64,000 nt of DNA from JANXSF01 sp043755435 (GTDB lineage Bacteria; Acidobacteriota; Terriglobia; Bryobacterales; Bryobacteraceae). The notes beneath the pieces were generated by a model, which had not been told where the DNA came from, made no database searches, and worked only from the letters and a program-made list of their open reading frames with translations. How positions within the stretch are numbered: position 1 is the stretch's first letter; the number at the start of each line of letters is the position of its first letter. This document shows, piece after piece, positions 44,869 to 53,731 of the stretch. Position numbers and translations under genes: made by a program. The stretch lies in the NCBI GenBank assembly GCA_043755435.1, contig JAYUSZ010000125.1, forward strand, positions 8,926 through 72,925, in the 5' to 3' direction.

Positions 44869-47800
44869 TTAGTCAGCCGCCAGCGCAGTGTCAATCACTT
44901 CGCGGGGCTTTTTCATTAATTCAACGTCAAGGCATAAAGATTGCAGTTCGCGGATGAGCACGTTAAACGACTCGGGCACACCCGGTTCGGCCGCAGCCTC
45001 GCCTTTGACAATAGCTTCGTAGATTTTCGCGCGCCCGTAAACGTCATCGGACTTCGCGGTTAACAATTCCTGCAGCACATAAGCAGCACCGTAGGCTTCA
45101 AGGGCCCACACTTCCATTTCACCAAAACGCTGTCCGCCAAATTGCGCCTTGCCGCCCAGGGGCTGCTGCGTAATTAACGAATACGGTCCGATGGAACGAG
45201 CGTGGATCTTATCATCCACCAAGTGAGACAGCTTCAACATATAGATGTAGCCGACTGTCACTGGCTGTTCAAACCAAATTCCCGACATGCCATCAATCAA
45301 CCGGACCTTACCAGAGCTTGGGAGCTCAGCACGAGCCAGCATGGCTTTAATGTCAGCTTCCGTTGCACCGTCAAATACCGGTGTTGCAAAGTGGAAGCCC
45401 AGGAATTTTGCAGCCCATCCAAGATGGGTTTCCAAAATCTGTCCGACGTTCATACGGGAAGGTACGCCCAGCGGATTCAAGACAATTTCCACCGGCGTTC
45501 CGTCGGCCAAGTGAGGCATGTCTTCTTCGGGAACAATGCGGGCGATCACACCCTTGTTTCCGTGACGGCCTGCCATTTTGTCGCCAACGCTTAACTTGCG
45601 CTTCATTGCGATGTAAACCTTGACCAGTTTAATAACACCTGGAGGCAGTTCATCACCCTTACGCAACTTCGCCGTTTTCTCTTCTGTGATTTTTTCCAAC
45701 ACGGCGATTTGACGCGACGTCATCTCTTCGATTTCGTCGATCATTTCGTTCAGCCGGGGATTACGTTCTTTTAACCGGAGGCGCTTCAAATCACGTCCGC
45801 GCATGGATTCAACCATTTCGCGGTTCATGTAAGCACCCTTTGAAACCAGCTTCTTATTGCTCTTTTCGTCGTGGAGATCGGCTAGGATTTCTTGGCCGTC
45901 CATTTCCTTGGTTAATCGCTTGGCACGTTCGTCGTTCAGAATGCGCTTTTCGTCTTCCAAGTTGCGATGTAGCTTGGCCACCTGGTTTTCCAGGATCAGC
46001 TTGGAGCGTTCATCCAGTTCGGTACCTTTGCGTGCGAATACTTTGCAATCTACGACCGTGCCTTCCATTCCGGGCGGACAGTAGAGCGAAGCGTCTTTCA
46101 CGTCACCAGCTTTTTCACCGAAGATGGCACGCAACAACTTCTCTTCAGGAGTCAGTTGCGTTTCACCCTTCGGCGTCACTTTGCCGACAAGAATGTCACC
46201 AGGTTTGACCGTGGCACCCACTCGGATAATGCCACTTTCGTCCAGGTTGCGCAGGAAGCTTTCTGAGATGTTCGGAATATCACGAGTGATTTCCTCAGGT
46301 CCCAGCTTGGTATCGCGAGATTCAATTTCCAACTCTTCAATATGAATTGAAGTGTAGTAATCTTCCTTCACCAACTTTTCGGAAACCACAATGGCGTCCT
46401 CAAAGTTGTAACCGCGCCAGGGCATGAAGGCCACTAGCACGTTGCGGCCAAGGGCAAGTTCGCCCAGTTCCGTACAAGGACCATCCGCCAGCACATCCCC
46501 TTTCTTCACGCGTTGGCCAAGCTTTACGATTGGCTTCTGCGTGATACAGGTGTTCTGGTTGGAACGTTTGAATTTGATCAGCGTGTAGATGTCCGAACCC
46601 ACTTCGCGCGACATCTGACCTTCGTGTGCGGAGGAGCCGTCCACACGAACAATTACTCGTTCGCTATCGACGGAATCAACAATGCCGGCGCGCTTGCAAA
46701 TAACGACAGCACCGGAGTCGCGAGCAGTGACACGTTCCATACCGGTTCCAACGAAAGGAGCCTCAGCACGCAGCAGCGGAACTGCCTGGCGTTGCATGTT
46801 GGAACCCATCAAAGCGCGGTTGGCGTCATCGTTTTCAAGGAATGGAATCAGACTGGCGGCAACCGAAACAAGCTGTTTCGGGCTGACGTCCATATACTGC
46901 ACTTCCTCCCGATGAATAAGAACGAAGTTACCTTGCTGACGGGCGTTCACCAGATCGTCGGTAATTTTACCGGCCGGATCCAGCTTCACGTTGGCCTGGG
47001 CAATAATGTATTTGTCTTCTTCCCAGGCAGAGAGGTAATCGCAATGGGCTTCAATTTCAGCTGGATGTTTGCCAGCCTTGAGACCCGAATTGATCTTCTC
47101 CATTTCTAAGCGTGGGACGACTTGATTCACCTTGGTTGAAGTATCGCCAGGATTCAGCACCTTGATTTCGTCCACAACAATGCCTTCAATCACGCGCCGG
47201 TAAGGGCTTTCAATAAAGCCGTATTCGTTGATGCGTGCAAAACAAGACAGTGAGGAAATAAGTCCGATGTTCGGACCTTCAGGCGTTTCAATGGGGCAGA
47301 TACGGCCGTAGTGAGTAGGGTGAACGTCGCGGACTTCAAAGCCGGCACGTTCGCGGGAAAGACCACCAGGTCCAAGAGCGGAGAGTCTCCGTTTGTGGGT
47401 GATTTCCGACAATGGATTGGTTTGATCCATGAACTGCGAAAGTTGGCTGGAGCCGAAGAATTCACGAATGGCGGCCATCACGGGCTTGGCGTTAACCAAG
47501 TCGTGCGGCATAGCGGTGGACATTTCCTGGTACACCGACATCTTTTCCTTAATGGCGCGTTCCATACGAACCAAGCCAATGCGGAATTGATTTTCCAGCA
47601 ATTCACCAACTGCGCGGACGCGGCGGTTACCCAAGTGATCAATGTCGTCCACAAGCCCGATACCTTTACGAAGGCGCATCAGGTAGCGGATGGTAGAAAC
47701 AAAATCGTCTCCATCGAGAGTGCGGCGATCAAGCGGATTGCGGCCATCATTCTTTGGATCGGACTTCCAGCTTTCCGCGGAATGATCGGCTTTATCGTGC

Positions 47801-49236
47801 AGCTTGATGTTGAACTTCATGCGGCCGACGCGCGATAAATCGTACTTGCGAGCGTCGAAGAACATACCCTGGAACAATTGAGTAGCGGTGTCGACAGTTG
47901 GCGGATCGCCTGGGCGCAACTTGCGGTAAATTTCCAGCAGTGCGTCGTTCTGCGTCTTGATAGGATCCTTGCGAAGCGTGGAAACAATTACGTTCCCAAC
48001 GTCGTCGCGTTCAGGGAAGAAAAGCTCCAGCTTTTCGATGCCGGCGTCCATCAGCTTGGTTAGAAGCGATGGAGTCAACTCCTGATTGGCTTCAACCAGA
48101 ATTTCACCGGTTTCCATATCGATGACATCAGCCATCACCAATGCGCCTTCCAGATCATTGGAGGCGACTTCAAACTGTTCGATCTTGGCCTTAGCCAAAT
48201 CTTTCAGAACACTGTTGGTGATTTTGCGGCCTTGAGGAACAACCGTATCACCTGACTTGGAGTTAATCGCGTGCGACAGTTTCAGACCGAGCAATGCACC
48301 GCGACCGGATTCAGAAGTTAACCAAATTAGCTTCTTGTCTTTGATCTTCAGTGTGGTGTGCGTGTCTGTATAGAAAGTACGAAGAATCTGCTCATCGGAC
48401 TTCATGCCTAGGGCACGAAGGAATACACTGCCGTAAAACTTGCGCTTGCGATCGATACGGACGTAGAGCAGGTTCTTGTTGTCGTACTCAAACTCAACCC
48501 AGCTTCCTCGATACGGAATGATCTTACCCAGGTAATACCCTTGGGCTGCAACCTTTTCAAAAAACACACCAGGCGAACGATGCAACTGGCTGACAATTAC
48601 ACGCTCTGTGCCGTTGATGATGAACGTACCGTTGTTGGTCATCAGCGGGATTTCACCAAAGAACACTTCCTGTTCCTTGATGTCGCGCACGGTCTTGACG
48701 CCGGTTTCGGGATCTTTGTCGTATACAGTGAGGCGGATGGTTACTTTCAGCGGGGCGGAATAAGTCATGCCGCGCTCTTCGCATTCCGGCACGTCGTACT
48801 TCAACTGCAGGCCGACAGGATCACCGCAACGGTTACAGAAGGTGACAATGTTTTTGTTGAAGGTTCCGCACTTGTGGCAAAGGACTTCTCCAGCATGGAA
48901 TGGATCGGTACGGATGGTGGCGCCGCAGGCTGGATTGCGGCAAGTGGAGCGAAGGTGATGCAGCCCTTTCAGGTTGCCGCACTTGCATTCCCAGTTACCG
49001 ATGGCGTAATCAACGAATTCCAGTTGCGAAAGACCGCGGAAATCGGTGATAGGGAATACGCTGGAAAATACGCTCTGCAAGCCAGAATCGTCTCGCTCAG
49101 GAGGCAGCAGCTCCATTTGCAGGAAGCGAGCATAGCTCTGCTTCTGCACTTCAATCAAATTCGGAATCGGAACCGAAGTTTTGATCTTCGAGAAATCGAC
49201 ACGCTCGCGAATATTGGAAATTGCCGTGTTACTCAT
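44869..49236 (-). CDS. rpoB: RNA polymerase subunit beta
   Basis: Second-largest subunit of RNA polymerase, 1455 residues, longer than the 1342 of E. coli. The rifampicin region is standard (SSQLSQFMDQTNPLSEITHKRRLSALGPGG). The C-terminus (GGKAQFGGQRFGEMEVWALEAYGAAY) is intact. Between residues about 82 and 146 there is a Cys-rich insert with C84, C86, C99, C104, C120, C123, C134 and C137, two CxxC pairs of zinc-ribbon type, not present in E. coli RpoB. The insert is followed by the normal lobe sequence KVTIRLTVYDKD. An AGGAG lies 13 bases before the ATG. Confidence 0.98.
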   Translation of the reverse strand: MSNTAISNIRERVDFSKIKTSVPIPNLIEVQKQSYARFLQMELLPPERDDSGLQSVFSSVFPITDFRGLSQLEFVDYAIGNWECKCGNLKGLHHLRSTCRNPACGATIRTDPFHAGEVLCHKCGTFNKNIVTFCNRCGDPVGLQLKYDVPECEERGMTYSAPLKVTIRLTVYDKDPETGVKTVRDIKEQEVFFGEIPLMTNNGTFIINGTERVIVSQLHRSPGVFFEKVAAQGYYLGKIIPYRGSWVEFEYDNKNLLYVRIDRKRKFYGSVFLRALGMKSDEQILRTFYTDTHTTLKIKDKKLIWLTSESGRGALLGLKLSHAINSKSGDTVVPQGRKITNSVLKDLAKAKIEQFEVASNDLEGALVMADVIDMETGEILVEANQELTPSLLTKLMDAGIEKLELFFPERDDVGNVIVSTLRKDPIKTQNDALLEIYRKLRPGDPPTVDTATQLFQGMFFDARKYDLSRVGRMKFNIKLHDKADHSAESWKSDPKNDGRNPLDRRTLDGDDFVSTIRYLMRLRKGIGLVDDIDHLGNRRVRAVGELLENQFRIGLVRMERAIKEKMSVYQEMSTAMPHDLVNAKPVMAAIREFFGSSQLSQFMDQTNPLSEITHKRRLSALGPGGLSRERAGFEVRDVHPTHYGRICPIETPEGPNIGLISSLSCFARINEYGFIESPYRRVIEGIVVDEIKVLNPGDTSTKVNQVVPRLEMEKINSGLKAGKHPAEIEAHCDYLSAWEEDKYIIAQANVKLDPAGKITDDLVNARQQGNFVLIHREEVQYMDVSPKQLVSVAASLIPFLENDDANRALMGSNMQRQAVPLLRAEAPFVGTGMERVTARDSGAVVICKRAGIVDSVDSERVIVRVDGSSAHEGQMSREVGSDIYTLIKFKRSNQNTCITQKPIVKLGQRVKKGDVLADGPCTELGELALGRNVLVAFMPWRGYNFEDAIVVSEKLVKEDYYTSIHIEELEIESRDTKLGPEEITRDIPNISESFLRNLDESGIIRVGATVKPGDILVGKVTPKGETQLTPEEKLLRAIFGEKAGDVKDASLYCPPGMEGTVVDCKVFARKGTELDERSKLILENQVAKLHRNLEDEKRILNDERAKRLTKEMDGQEILADLHDEKSNKKLVSKGAYMNREMVESMRGRDLKRLRLKERNPRLNEMIDEIEEMTSRQIAVLEKITEEKTAKLRKGDELPPGVIKLVKVYIAMKRKLSVGDKMAGRHGNKGVIARIVPEEDMPHLADGTPVEIVLNPLGVPSRMNVGQILETHLGWAAKFLGFHFATPVFDGATEADIKAMLARAELPSSGKVRLIDGMSGIWFEQPVTVGYIYMLKLSHLVDDKIHARSIGPYSLITQQPLGGKAQFGGQRFGEMEVWALEAYGAAYVLQELLTAKSDDVYGRAKIYEAIVKGEAAAEPGVPESFNVLIRELQSLCLDVELMKKPREVIDTALAAD

Positions 49237-49553
49237 TTTCGTTCGTCCACTCCTATATGCAACGGCACAACTGCCGGCGGAAACAGACTACCCTTGCCGG
49301 ACGCAAACTTAAAAACGTCACCAACAACGTCAGAAATCAACGTTTGATGTGGAAATCCGGTCTGCAGTCCAACCAAAATTGGTTAGCGGATCGGGAAGGC
49401 ACAGTAAATTATCTTTGATTATGTTCGGATACACTTCTGCCAAGGTGGGTTTAAGCATAGAAAGCTCGATCACAGTTTGAGGCAAACTGCTGGCTGAAGG
49501 GCGTAAAGATGTATTCACAGGCGCAATCCGGTCCGGCTCCGGCTATTGCAGTT

Positions 49554-49583
49554 ATAGTACCAAACTCCAGAGCCCCTGGTCAA
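49554..49583 (-). promoter_or_regulatory. Candidate promoter for rpoBC
   Basis: On the minus strand TTGACC (49578-49583) and TACTAT (49554-49559) are 18 bases apart, a fair sigma70 match. It would start transcription about 310 bases upstream of rpoB, adding an internal promoter to the ribosomal operon. Confidence 0.42.
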
Positions 49584-49677
49584 ACGGGGGCAAGGAGTAG
49601 AACTAAATGCGATAATTTCGTAAGGAAAATACCTTAGCCGGGGCGTACTAGTACTGATTTGGGTGGTGAAATGGGAT

Positions 49678-49715
49678 AGCGCCAACGGCTCCCCACCCAG
49701 GGAACCGCCAGCGCC
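49678..49715 (-). promoter_or_regulatory. Stable hairpin downstream of rplL
   Basis: In minus-strand RNA, 49701-49715 can pair with 49678-49692 over 15 positions with several G-U pairs, giving a stem with an 8-base loop. There is no T run on the minus strand, so it is not a simple terminator. On the plus strand the same stem is broken by A-C mismatches. The strand-specific pairing fits an RNA processing site or attenuator between rplL and rpoB, as known in E. coli. Confidence 0.55.
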
Positions 49716-49747
49716 GTTTTTTTTGAGCTTAGAAATAGGAAGCTTGT

Positions 49748-50125
49748 TTACTTGACTTCGACGCTAGCGCCGGCGTCCACAAACTTCTTCTTAATTGTCT
49801 CGGCTTCATCCTTATTGATGCCTTCCTTGATTGTCTTCGGTGCGCCGTCAACCAGATCCTTGGCTTCTTTGAGGCCGAGGCTGGTGACTTCACGGACAAC
49901 CTTGATGACATTGATCTTGTTTGCGCCAGCGCCGGTGAGCACAACCGTAAATTCGGTCTTCTCTTCGACTGGAGCGGCAGCAGCGCCGCCGCCGGCTGGG
50001 GCTGCAGCCACTGAGGCAGCTGCGGCTGATACGCCTAATTTCTCTTCGAGCATCTTCACCAGCTGGGAAGCCTCGAGCAGCGTCAACCCTTGAATCTGTT
50101 CTGCGATAGCATTGATGTCGGCCAT
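49748..50125 (-). CDS. rplL: Ribosomal protein L7/L12
   Basis: Stalk protein of the large ribosomal subunit that recruits translation GTPases, 125 residues. The N-terminal dimerisation helices (AIAEQIQGLTLLEASQLVKML), the Ala/Pro hinge (about 34-52), and the C-terminal globular domain (EFTVVLTGAGANKINVIKVVREVTSLGLKEAKDLV) are intact. Follows rplJ by 77 bases. Confidence 0.98.
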   Translation of the reverse strand: MADINAIAEQIQGLTLLEASQLVKMLEEKLGVSAAAASVAAAPAGGGAAAAPVEEKTEFTVVLTGAGANKINVIKVVREVTSLGLKEAKDLVDGAPKTIKEGINKDEAETIKKKFVDAGASVEVK

Positions 50126-50202
50126 TGTCTTGTAAAACTCCTGAACTCGTTAATAAATTTCGTAAAACTACGTTTTTCGGTTAGCCAGCGCGCGTTGAAG
50201 CG

Positions 50203-50730
50203 TTAGGCCTGAAACTTGTTCTCTTTGACACCCTGATCGATAACCACAGCCAGGTTGCGGCCCACACCATTGATGGCGGTAACCAAACGCTGTGCTGGGG
50301 AATTGATCAACCAAAGAATCTTGGAATACAACTCTTCCTTTGAAGGAAGGTTGGAAATCTCTTGAATACCGGCCACATTGACGACGCGCCCTTCCACCAT
50401 ACCGGCCTTAAATGTAAAGGCTGGATTGGTCTTGGCATAAACCGTCAACGCTTTAGCCAGGGCAACCGGATCACCAGTTGTGGAAGCAAGTGAGGTCATC
50501 CCGGCGAGCTTTTCAAACAAAGGCTCTTTGCCGGTACCTTCGGCCGCTTTTTGCACCACGTTATTCTTAATAACCTGATAGCTGCCCCCTGCTGCACGAA
50601 CCGCTTTGCGCAACGCGTAATCCTGGGTCACCGTCATTTTTTCAAAGCCGGCCAGAAACAGATGGTTGGCATCTTCCAATTTCTTGCGAAGATCCACCCC
50701 ATCCTTGTGCTTGTCTGCTCTTTTCTTCAT
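50203..50730 (-). CDS. rplJ: Ribosomal protein L10
   Basis: Stalk base protein of the large subunit, 175 residues. It begins KKRADKHKDGVDLRKKLEDA, has the YQVIKNNVVQKAAEGT motif, and the C-terminal helix that binds L7/L12 dimers (WLINSPAQRLVTAINGV). Only 15 bases separate it from rplA, so there is no room for the extended L10-binding leader RNA found before rplJ in E. coli. Confidence 0.97.
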   Translation of the reverse strand: MKKRADKHKDGVDLRKKLEDANHLFLAGFEKMTVTQDYALRKAVRAAGGSYQVIKNNVVQKAAEGTGKEPLFEKLAGMTSLASTTGDPVALAKALTVYAKTNPAFTFKAGMVEGRVVNVAGIQEISNLPSKEELYSKILWLINSPAQRLVTAINGVGRNLAVVIDQGVKENKFQA

Positions 50731-50745
50731 GTGACGATTCCTTTC

Positions 50746-51462
50746 CTACTGCGCTACCTTAGTGGCATTCATTTCCGTTGTGTCCAGCACAATTCCAGGC
50801 CCCATGGTGGAGCAGATGGTTGCGCTGCGCACATACTTCCCTTTGGCTGCGGCAGGTTTTGCGCGAACCACGGCCGAAATCAGGCTTGCGGCATTCTGGA
50901 ACAACTTTTCGGTGGAAAAGCTGACTTTGCCGACAGGTGCGTGAATAACACCCGTTTTATCGACGCGAAACTCAACCTTACCAGCCTTGGCTTCAGTAAC
51001 GGCCTTGGTGATATCAGTGGTTACGGTGCCGGTTTTGGGGTTGGGCATAAGACCGCGAGGTCCCAGCACCTTACCCAGTTTGCCAACGCTGCGCATCATA
51101 TCAGGGGTAGCGATTACGGAATCGTAAGCCAGCCAGTTTTCCGCCTGAATTTTGGTAACCATTTCTTCGCCGCCGAAGAAGTCAGCACCAGCCGCTTCTG
51201 CTTCGCGAATCTTGTCACCGGATGCGATCACCAATACTTTGACCGACTTGCCGAGCCCATTTGGAAGCACAACAGTGCCGCGGACCATTTGGTCAGCGTG
51301 CTTGGGGTCCACGCCTAAGCGCAGATGGACTTCGACCGTCTCGTCAAATTTGGTGAATTTGATTTTTTGAACGAGGGGAACCGCTTCTGTAAGCGAGTAT
51401 GACTTTAATGCATCTACCTGCTTTGCGGCAGCTAGATACTTCTTGCCTTGTTTTCTTGCCAT
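50746..51462 (-). CDS. rplA: Ribosomal protein L1
   Basis: L1 stalk protein, 238 residues, starting MARKQGKKYLAAAKQVDALK. Contains the two-domain L1 fold with the FTKFDETVEVHLRLGVDPKHADQ strand and MPNPKTGTVT motif. The ATG at 51462 matches the family start; a GTG at 51498, two bases after a GGGAGG, would add 12 residues (MAVCAVACTTHT) and is less likely given that spacing. rplK, which normally precedes rplA, is absent upstream. Confidence 0.97.
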   Translation of the reverse strand: MARKQGKKYLAAAKQVDALKSYSLTEAVPLVQKIKFTKFDETVEVHLRLGVDPKHADQMVRGTVVLPNGLGKSVKVLVIASGDKIREAEAAGADFFGGEEMVTKIQAENWLAYDSVIATPDMMRSVGKLGKVLGPRGLMPNPKTGTVTTDITKAVTEAKAGKVEFRVDKTGVIHAPVGKVSFSTEKLFQNAASLISAVVRAKPAAAKGKYVRSATICSTMGPGIVLDTTEMNATKVAQ

Positions 51463-51516
51463 GGTGTGTGTGGTACAAGCGACAGCGCATACAGCCACTG
51501 CCTCCCAACTTTAAGA

Positions 51517-51546
51517 ATGGTAGCACGGCGGGTTGCAAAGACGCAA
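51517..51546 (-). promoter_or_regulatory. Candidate promoter of the rplA operon
   Basis: On the minus strand TTGCGT (51541-51546) and TACCAT (51517-51522) are 18 bases apart, about 50 bases before the rplA ATG. The match is weak; it is listed because an rplA cut off from rplK needs a promoter of its own. Confidence 0.32.
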
Positions 51547-51597
51547 CTTTGGCAGGGCTTCCTTTCTAACGGGGCTTCAATTAGCCCTGCGGACCCA

Positions 51598-51740
51598 GTT
51601 AGCTTCGTTTCAACAGGGTTGTTTCATCGTTCAACGGGCGGGGCTTGGTCCGGCTTAGAAGATCCATTTTGAGGGTGAACAAGGGAACATTAACGGGTAG
51701 CCCGTCAGCAGCTGTTAGCTTCGTTTCAACGGGTTTGTTT
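51598..51740. repeat. Two direct repeat copies in the rplA upstream spacer
   Basis: A 27-base unit occurs at 51598-51624 and 51714-51740 with two mismatches (shared core GTTAGCTTCGTTTCAAC), 116 bases apart. Similar Gly/Cys-codon-like strings and a small palindrome (ACGGG-TAG-CCCGT at 51693-51705) lie nearby, and sequence before both copies is also related. The rest of the 51463-52026 spacer has no reading frame I support. This looks like decayed copies of a dispersed GC-rich repeat. Confidence 0.75.
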
Positions 51741-51951
51741 TGTACGTGTTCATTGTCGAGGTCTTTGTTTGGAAAGTGTTGTTGATTGCATTTGCTTTCT
51801 AGTCCCATGATTTGCACCTTAATGTTAGGATAGCAGACAGCTTAAAGGTAATTCTGTTAAGTTGTTTAGAATCATATAATATCGAGGTGTGATCGCCCCA
51901 TTGGTCTGGACTATTGTGTTTATTCCTCATCAAGGAAAAGTCGCGGGAAAA

Positions 51952-51981
51952 TTGCCGAGATAGTGCCGTGGCCTGTATAAT
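51952..51981 (+). promoter_or_regulatory. Candidate promoter of the TIR pseudogene
   Basis: TTGCCG (51952-51957) and a perfect TATAAT (51976-51981) with an 18-base spacer lie about 40 bases before the start codon of the broken TIR gene, suggesting that the gene was once expressed and may still be transcribed. Confidence 0.5.
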
Positions 51982-52026
51982 TGGCGTCGGATCGACCTCT
52001 TTGAACTAGAAACTTAGGACCCAGCT

Positions 52027-52542
52027 ATGGACCTACCATCGCAATCCAGAATCTTCATCAGTTACAGCCATCGCGGCGACGGGCCGAAGTGGAAAGCGGC
52101 CTTGCTTCGCTCTCTGCATGTGTTCGAGCGGCACCATCTGCTCGATGTGTGGCAGGATGGGAAAATTCGAGTCAGTTCCTTTTGGGACGGCGACGTCAAA
52201 CAGGCCATGGGCAGCGCACAGCTTGCAGTGGTGCGTGACCAAGGAAGCGCTCGAATCGGAATACATCCTCAATACCGAATTCCTATTCCTGCGTGAGCGG
52301 CAGCAGCATGAGAATCTCCCTGTATTCCCGGTCATCTGTGGGGAATGCAATTGGCGAGCGCACGACTGGTTAAGAGCACGCAAGCGCCGAACGAATCGAA
52401 TCCTCTCTCGCAGCTCACCGAAGTTGCGCAAGACACGATCTTCCGCCGGATCAACAAGCCATTGGACAAGGAAAATACTCCTGAAACTTTTACAAACAGT
52501 GTCTCCTTTTCATTGACACGCACCGGTGCGGCTCAGGCTTAA
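52027..52542 (+). pseudogene. TIR-domain gene broken by two frameshifts
   Basis: The first frame encodes RIFISYSHRGDGPKWKAALL and runs to KQAMGSAQLAVV, the start of a TIR domain. Near 52240 the homology moves to another frame (TKEALESEYILNTEFLFLRE, then LPVFPVICGECNW). Near 52345 it moves again (LTEVAQDTIFRRINKPLDKE). Joined, the three parts give a TIR domain of about 170 residues with its usual features (FISYSH start, WQDGKI, SEYI). No single frame exceeds about 130 codons. Either two real indels or sequencing errors could explain this; the frames are otherwise open, which suggests recent damage. Confidence 0.8.
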
Positions 52543-52623
52543 TTAATTCGTCAGAAAACTGACAACAATCTGGTTCCAGTCAGTTCGGGTGATTCTCAGC
52601 CGCTTAAGCATGTCGCTAAATGA

Positions 52624-53688
52624 TTAGTGGCCGCTACGGAGTCGTCGGACTGCGTCGTTCACCGTCAAGCAGAGCCGCGTCTCACAGCCACCGTCAAAGG
52701 CATAAGGCAGAGCTGCGGCGTCTTCATCCACCAGATAGAGCACCTTGCCCTTATCTTCCTGCGAGCACGAACCTATCATCGACAACTCGACCTGGAGGTT
52801 AGCGGAGTGGGTCCTCAAGTCGACCAAGATCCGCTCACACAAATGCAAGTACGTCATCACTACACCTTCCCAGGCGGCGCCTCCCGAAGTCCGAGACGTT
52901 GTGAAGAGTGTATGCAACTTGAGATCAACAACCTTCGTCGGCGACTGGTAGTCCTCACAGAGCAGATGTACGATTTTTGCTGGAAACAGGGCGGGAAACA
53001 GCACCGGCAGGAGTTCATTGCTCTTCGACCCAGAGACGCCCAATAACAATATCGTCGGTGGTGTAATCCACTGCAGCATCGTGCTAGCCCAAATACACGC
53101 CACCGCAACGACAGCAGCTTTATCAGCCAGCGAAAATGGCACGAGTAGGAGAGCTGCCGTACAAACGACCGGAAGCAAGACTTGTCGAGATGCGACTTGA
53201 GTTCGGACATGCCAGAATAGAAGCCTGAAGAAGCGTCCCCCCTTCGAAGTCCATGCCGACATACACTGGATGACCGACGGCGTTACAAGCATCACGGATA
53301 TCCCTACGAGTAGGGCCCCAGTCAGCGGAGGAGCGACGAACCTCTTCCACGCCAATCCGGCTGCTACTGGTGGCACAAGAGAAACGAACACCGCGCCCGC
53401 GCACCCCAACGCACGTGGCCTCATGGCGATCGCAGAAAGTGACTCATACAGCTTGTCAACCATTGGAGGAATGATCCGAATGTGGCGAATCAGAGGCGCT
53501 GCTCTTTCTGTCCAGGGAATGCCCGCTTCAACCTCGTGATTCTCCATGAGAAACTTGACGATGGCGGCAACAGCGTGGGCCGCAAGCTGCGGCTGATTGC
53601 TACTGACGTCAGCGTTCACGGAGTCGATGAGCCTGTTCAGTGCGCCGTCGTACGCAGTGCCCTCTATTCGGGGAAGTTTGATTGGCAT
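52624..53688 (-). CDS. Membrane protein, unknown function, island-associated
   Basis: A 354-residue protein: soluble N-terminus (1-90), then about four hydrophobic segments between 95 and 220 (ALGCAGAVFVSLVPPVAAGLA, LTGALLVGISVMLVTPSVI, VLLPVVCTAALLLVPFSLA, AVVAVACIWASTML). A soluble C-terminal domain runs from about 225 to the end. The C-terminal strand-helix pattern (ERILVDLRTHSANLQVELSM then KGKVLYLVDEDAAALPYAF) is a Rossmann-like pattern seen in membrane proteins that accompany TIR and nucleotide-signalling genes. I do not recognise a named family. It lies 43 bases downstream of the 154-residue gene at 53732 on the same strand. Confidence 0.7.
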   Translation of the reverse strand: MPIKLPRIEGTAYDGALNRLIDSVNADVSSNQPQLAAHAVAAIVKFLMENHEVEAGIPWTERAAPLIRHIRIIPPMVDKLYESLSAIAMRPRALGCAGAVFVSLVPPVAAGLAWKRFVAPPLTGALLVGISVMLVTPSVIQCMSAWTSKGGRFFRLLFWHVRTQVASRQVLLPVVCTAALLLVPFSLADKAAVVAVACIWASTMLQWITPPTILLLGVSGSKSNELLPVLFPALFPAKIVHLLCEDYQSPTKVVDLKLHTLFTTSRTSGGAAWEGVVMTYLHLCERILVDLRTHSANLQVELSMIGSCSQEDKGKVLYLVDEDAAALPYAFDGGCETRLCLTVNDAVRRLRSGH

Positions 53689-53731
53689 AAGCTATAATTC
53701 CCAACGCACCTTCGCTGCGGAAACCAGCGGA

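Larger units (their letters stand above)
49237..49747 (-). other. 511-base spacer between rplL and rpoB
   Basis: No credible reading frame is present on either strand. It holds the hairpin described at 49678 and a predicted promoter at 49554, leaving a leader of about 310 bases before rpoB. In other bacteria this spacer holds an attenuator or RNase processing site that adjusts rpoBC relative to the ribosomal genes. Confidence 0.7.

Noticed and set aside
40617..49236. Many plus-strand reading frames opposite rpoC and rpoB
   Set aside because: All lie over strongly conserved polymerase sequence and lack family motifs; explained by codon bias.
51598..51740. Possible CRISPR array because a 27-base unit repeats
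   Set aside because: Only two copies, 116 bases apart, with unequal flanks and no cas genes; not a regular repeat-spacer array.
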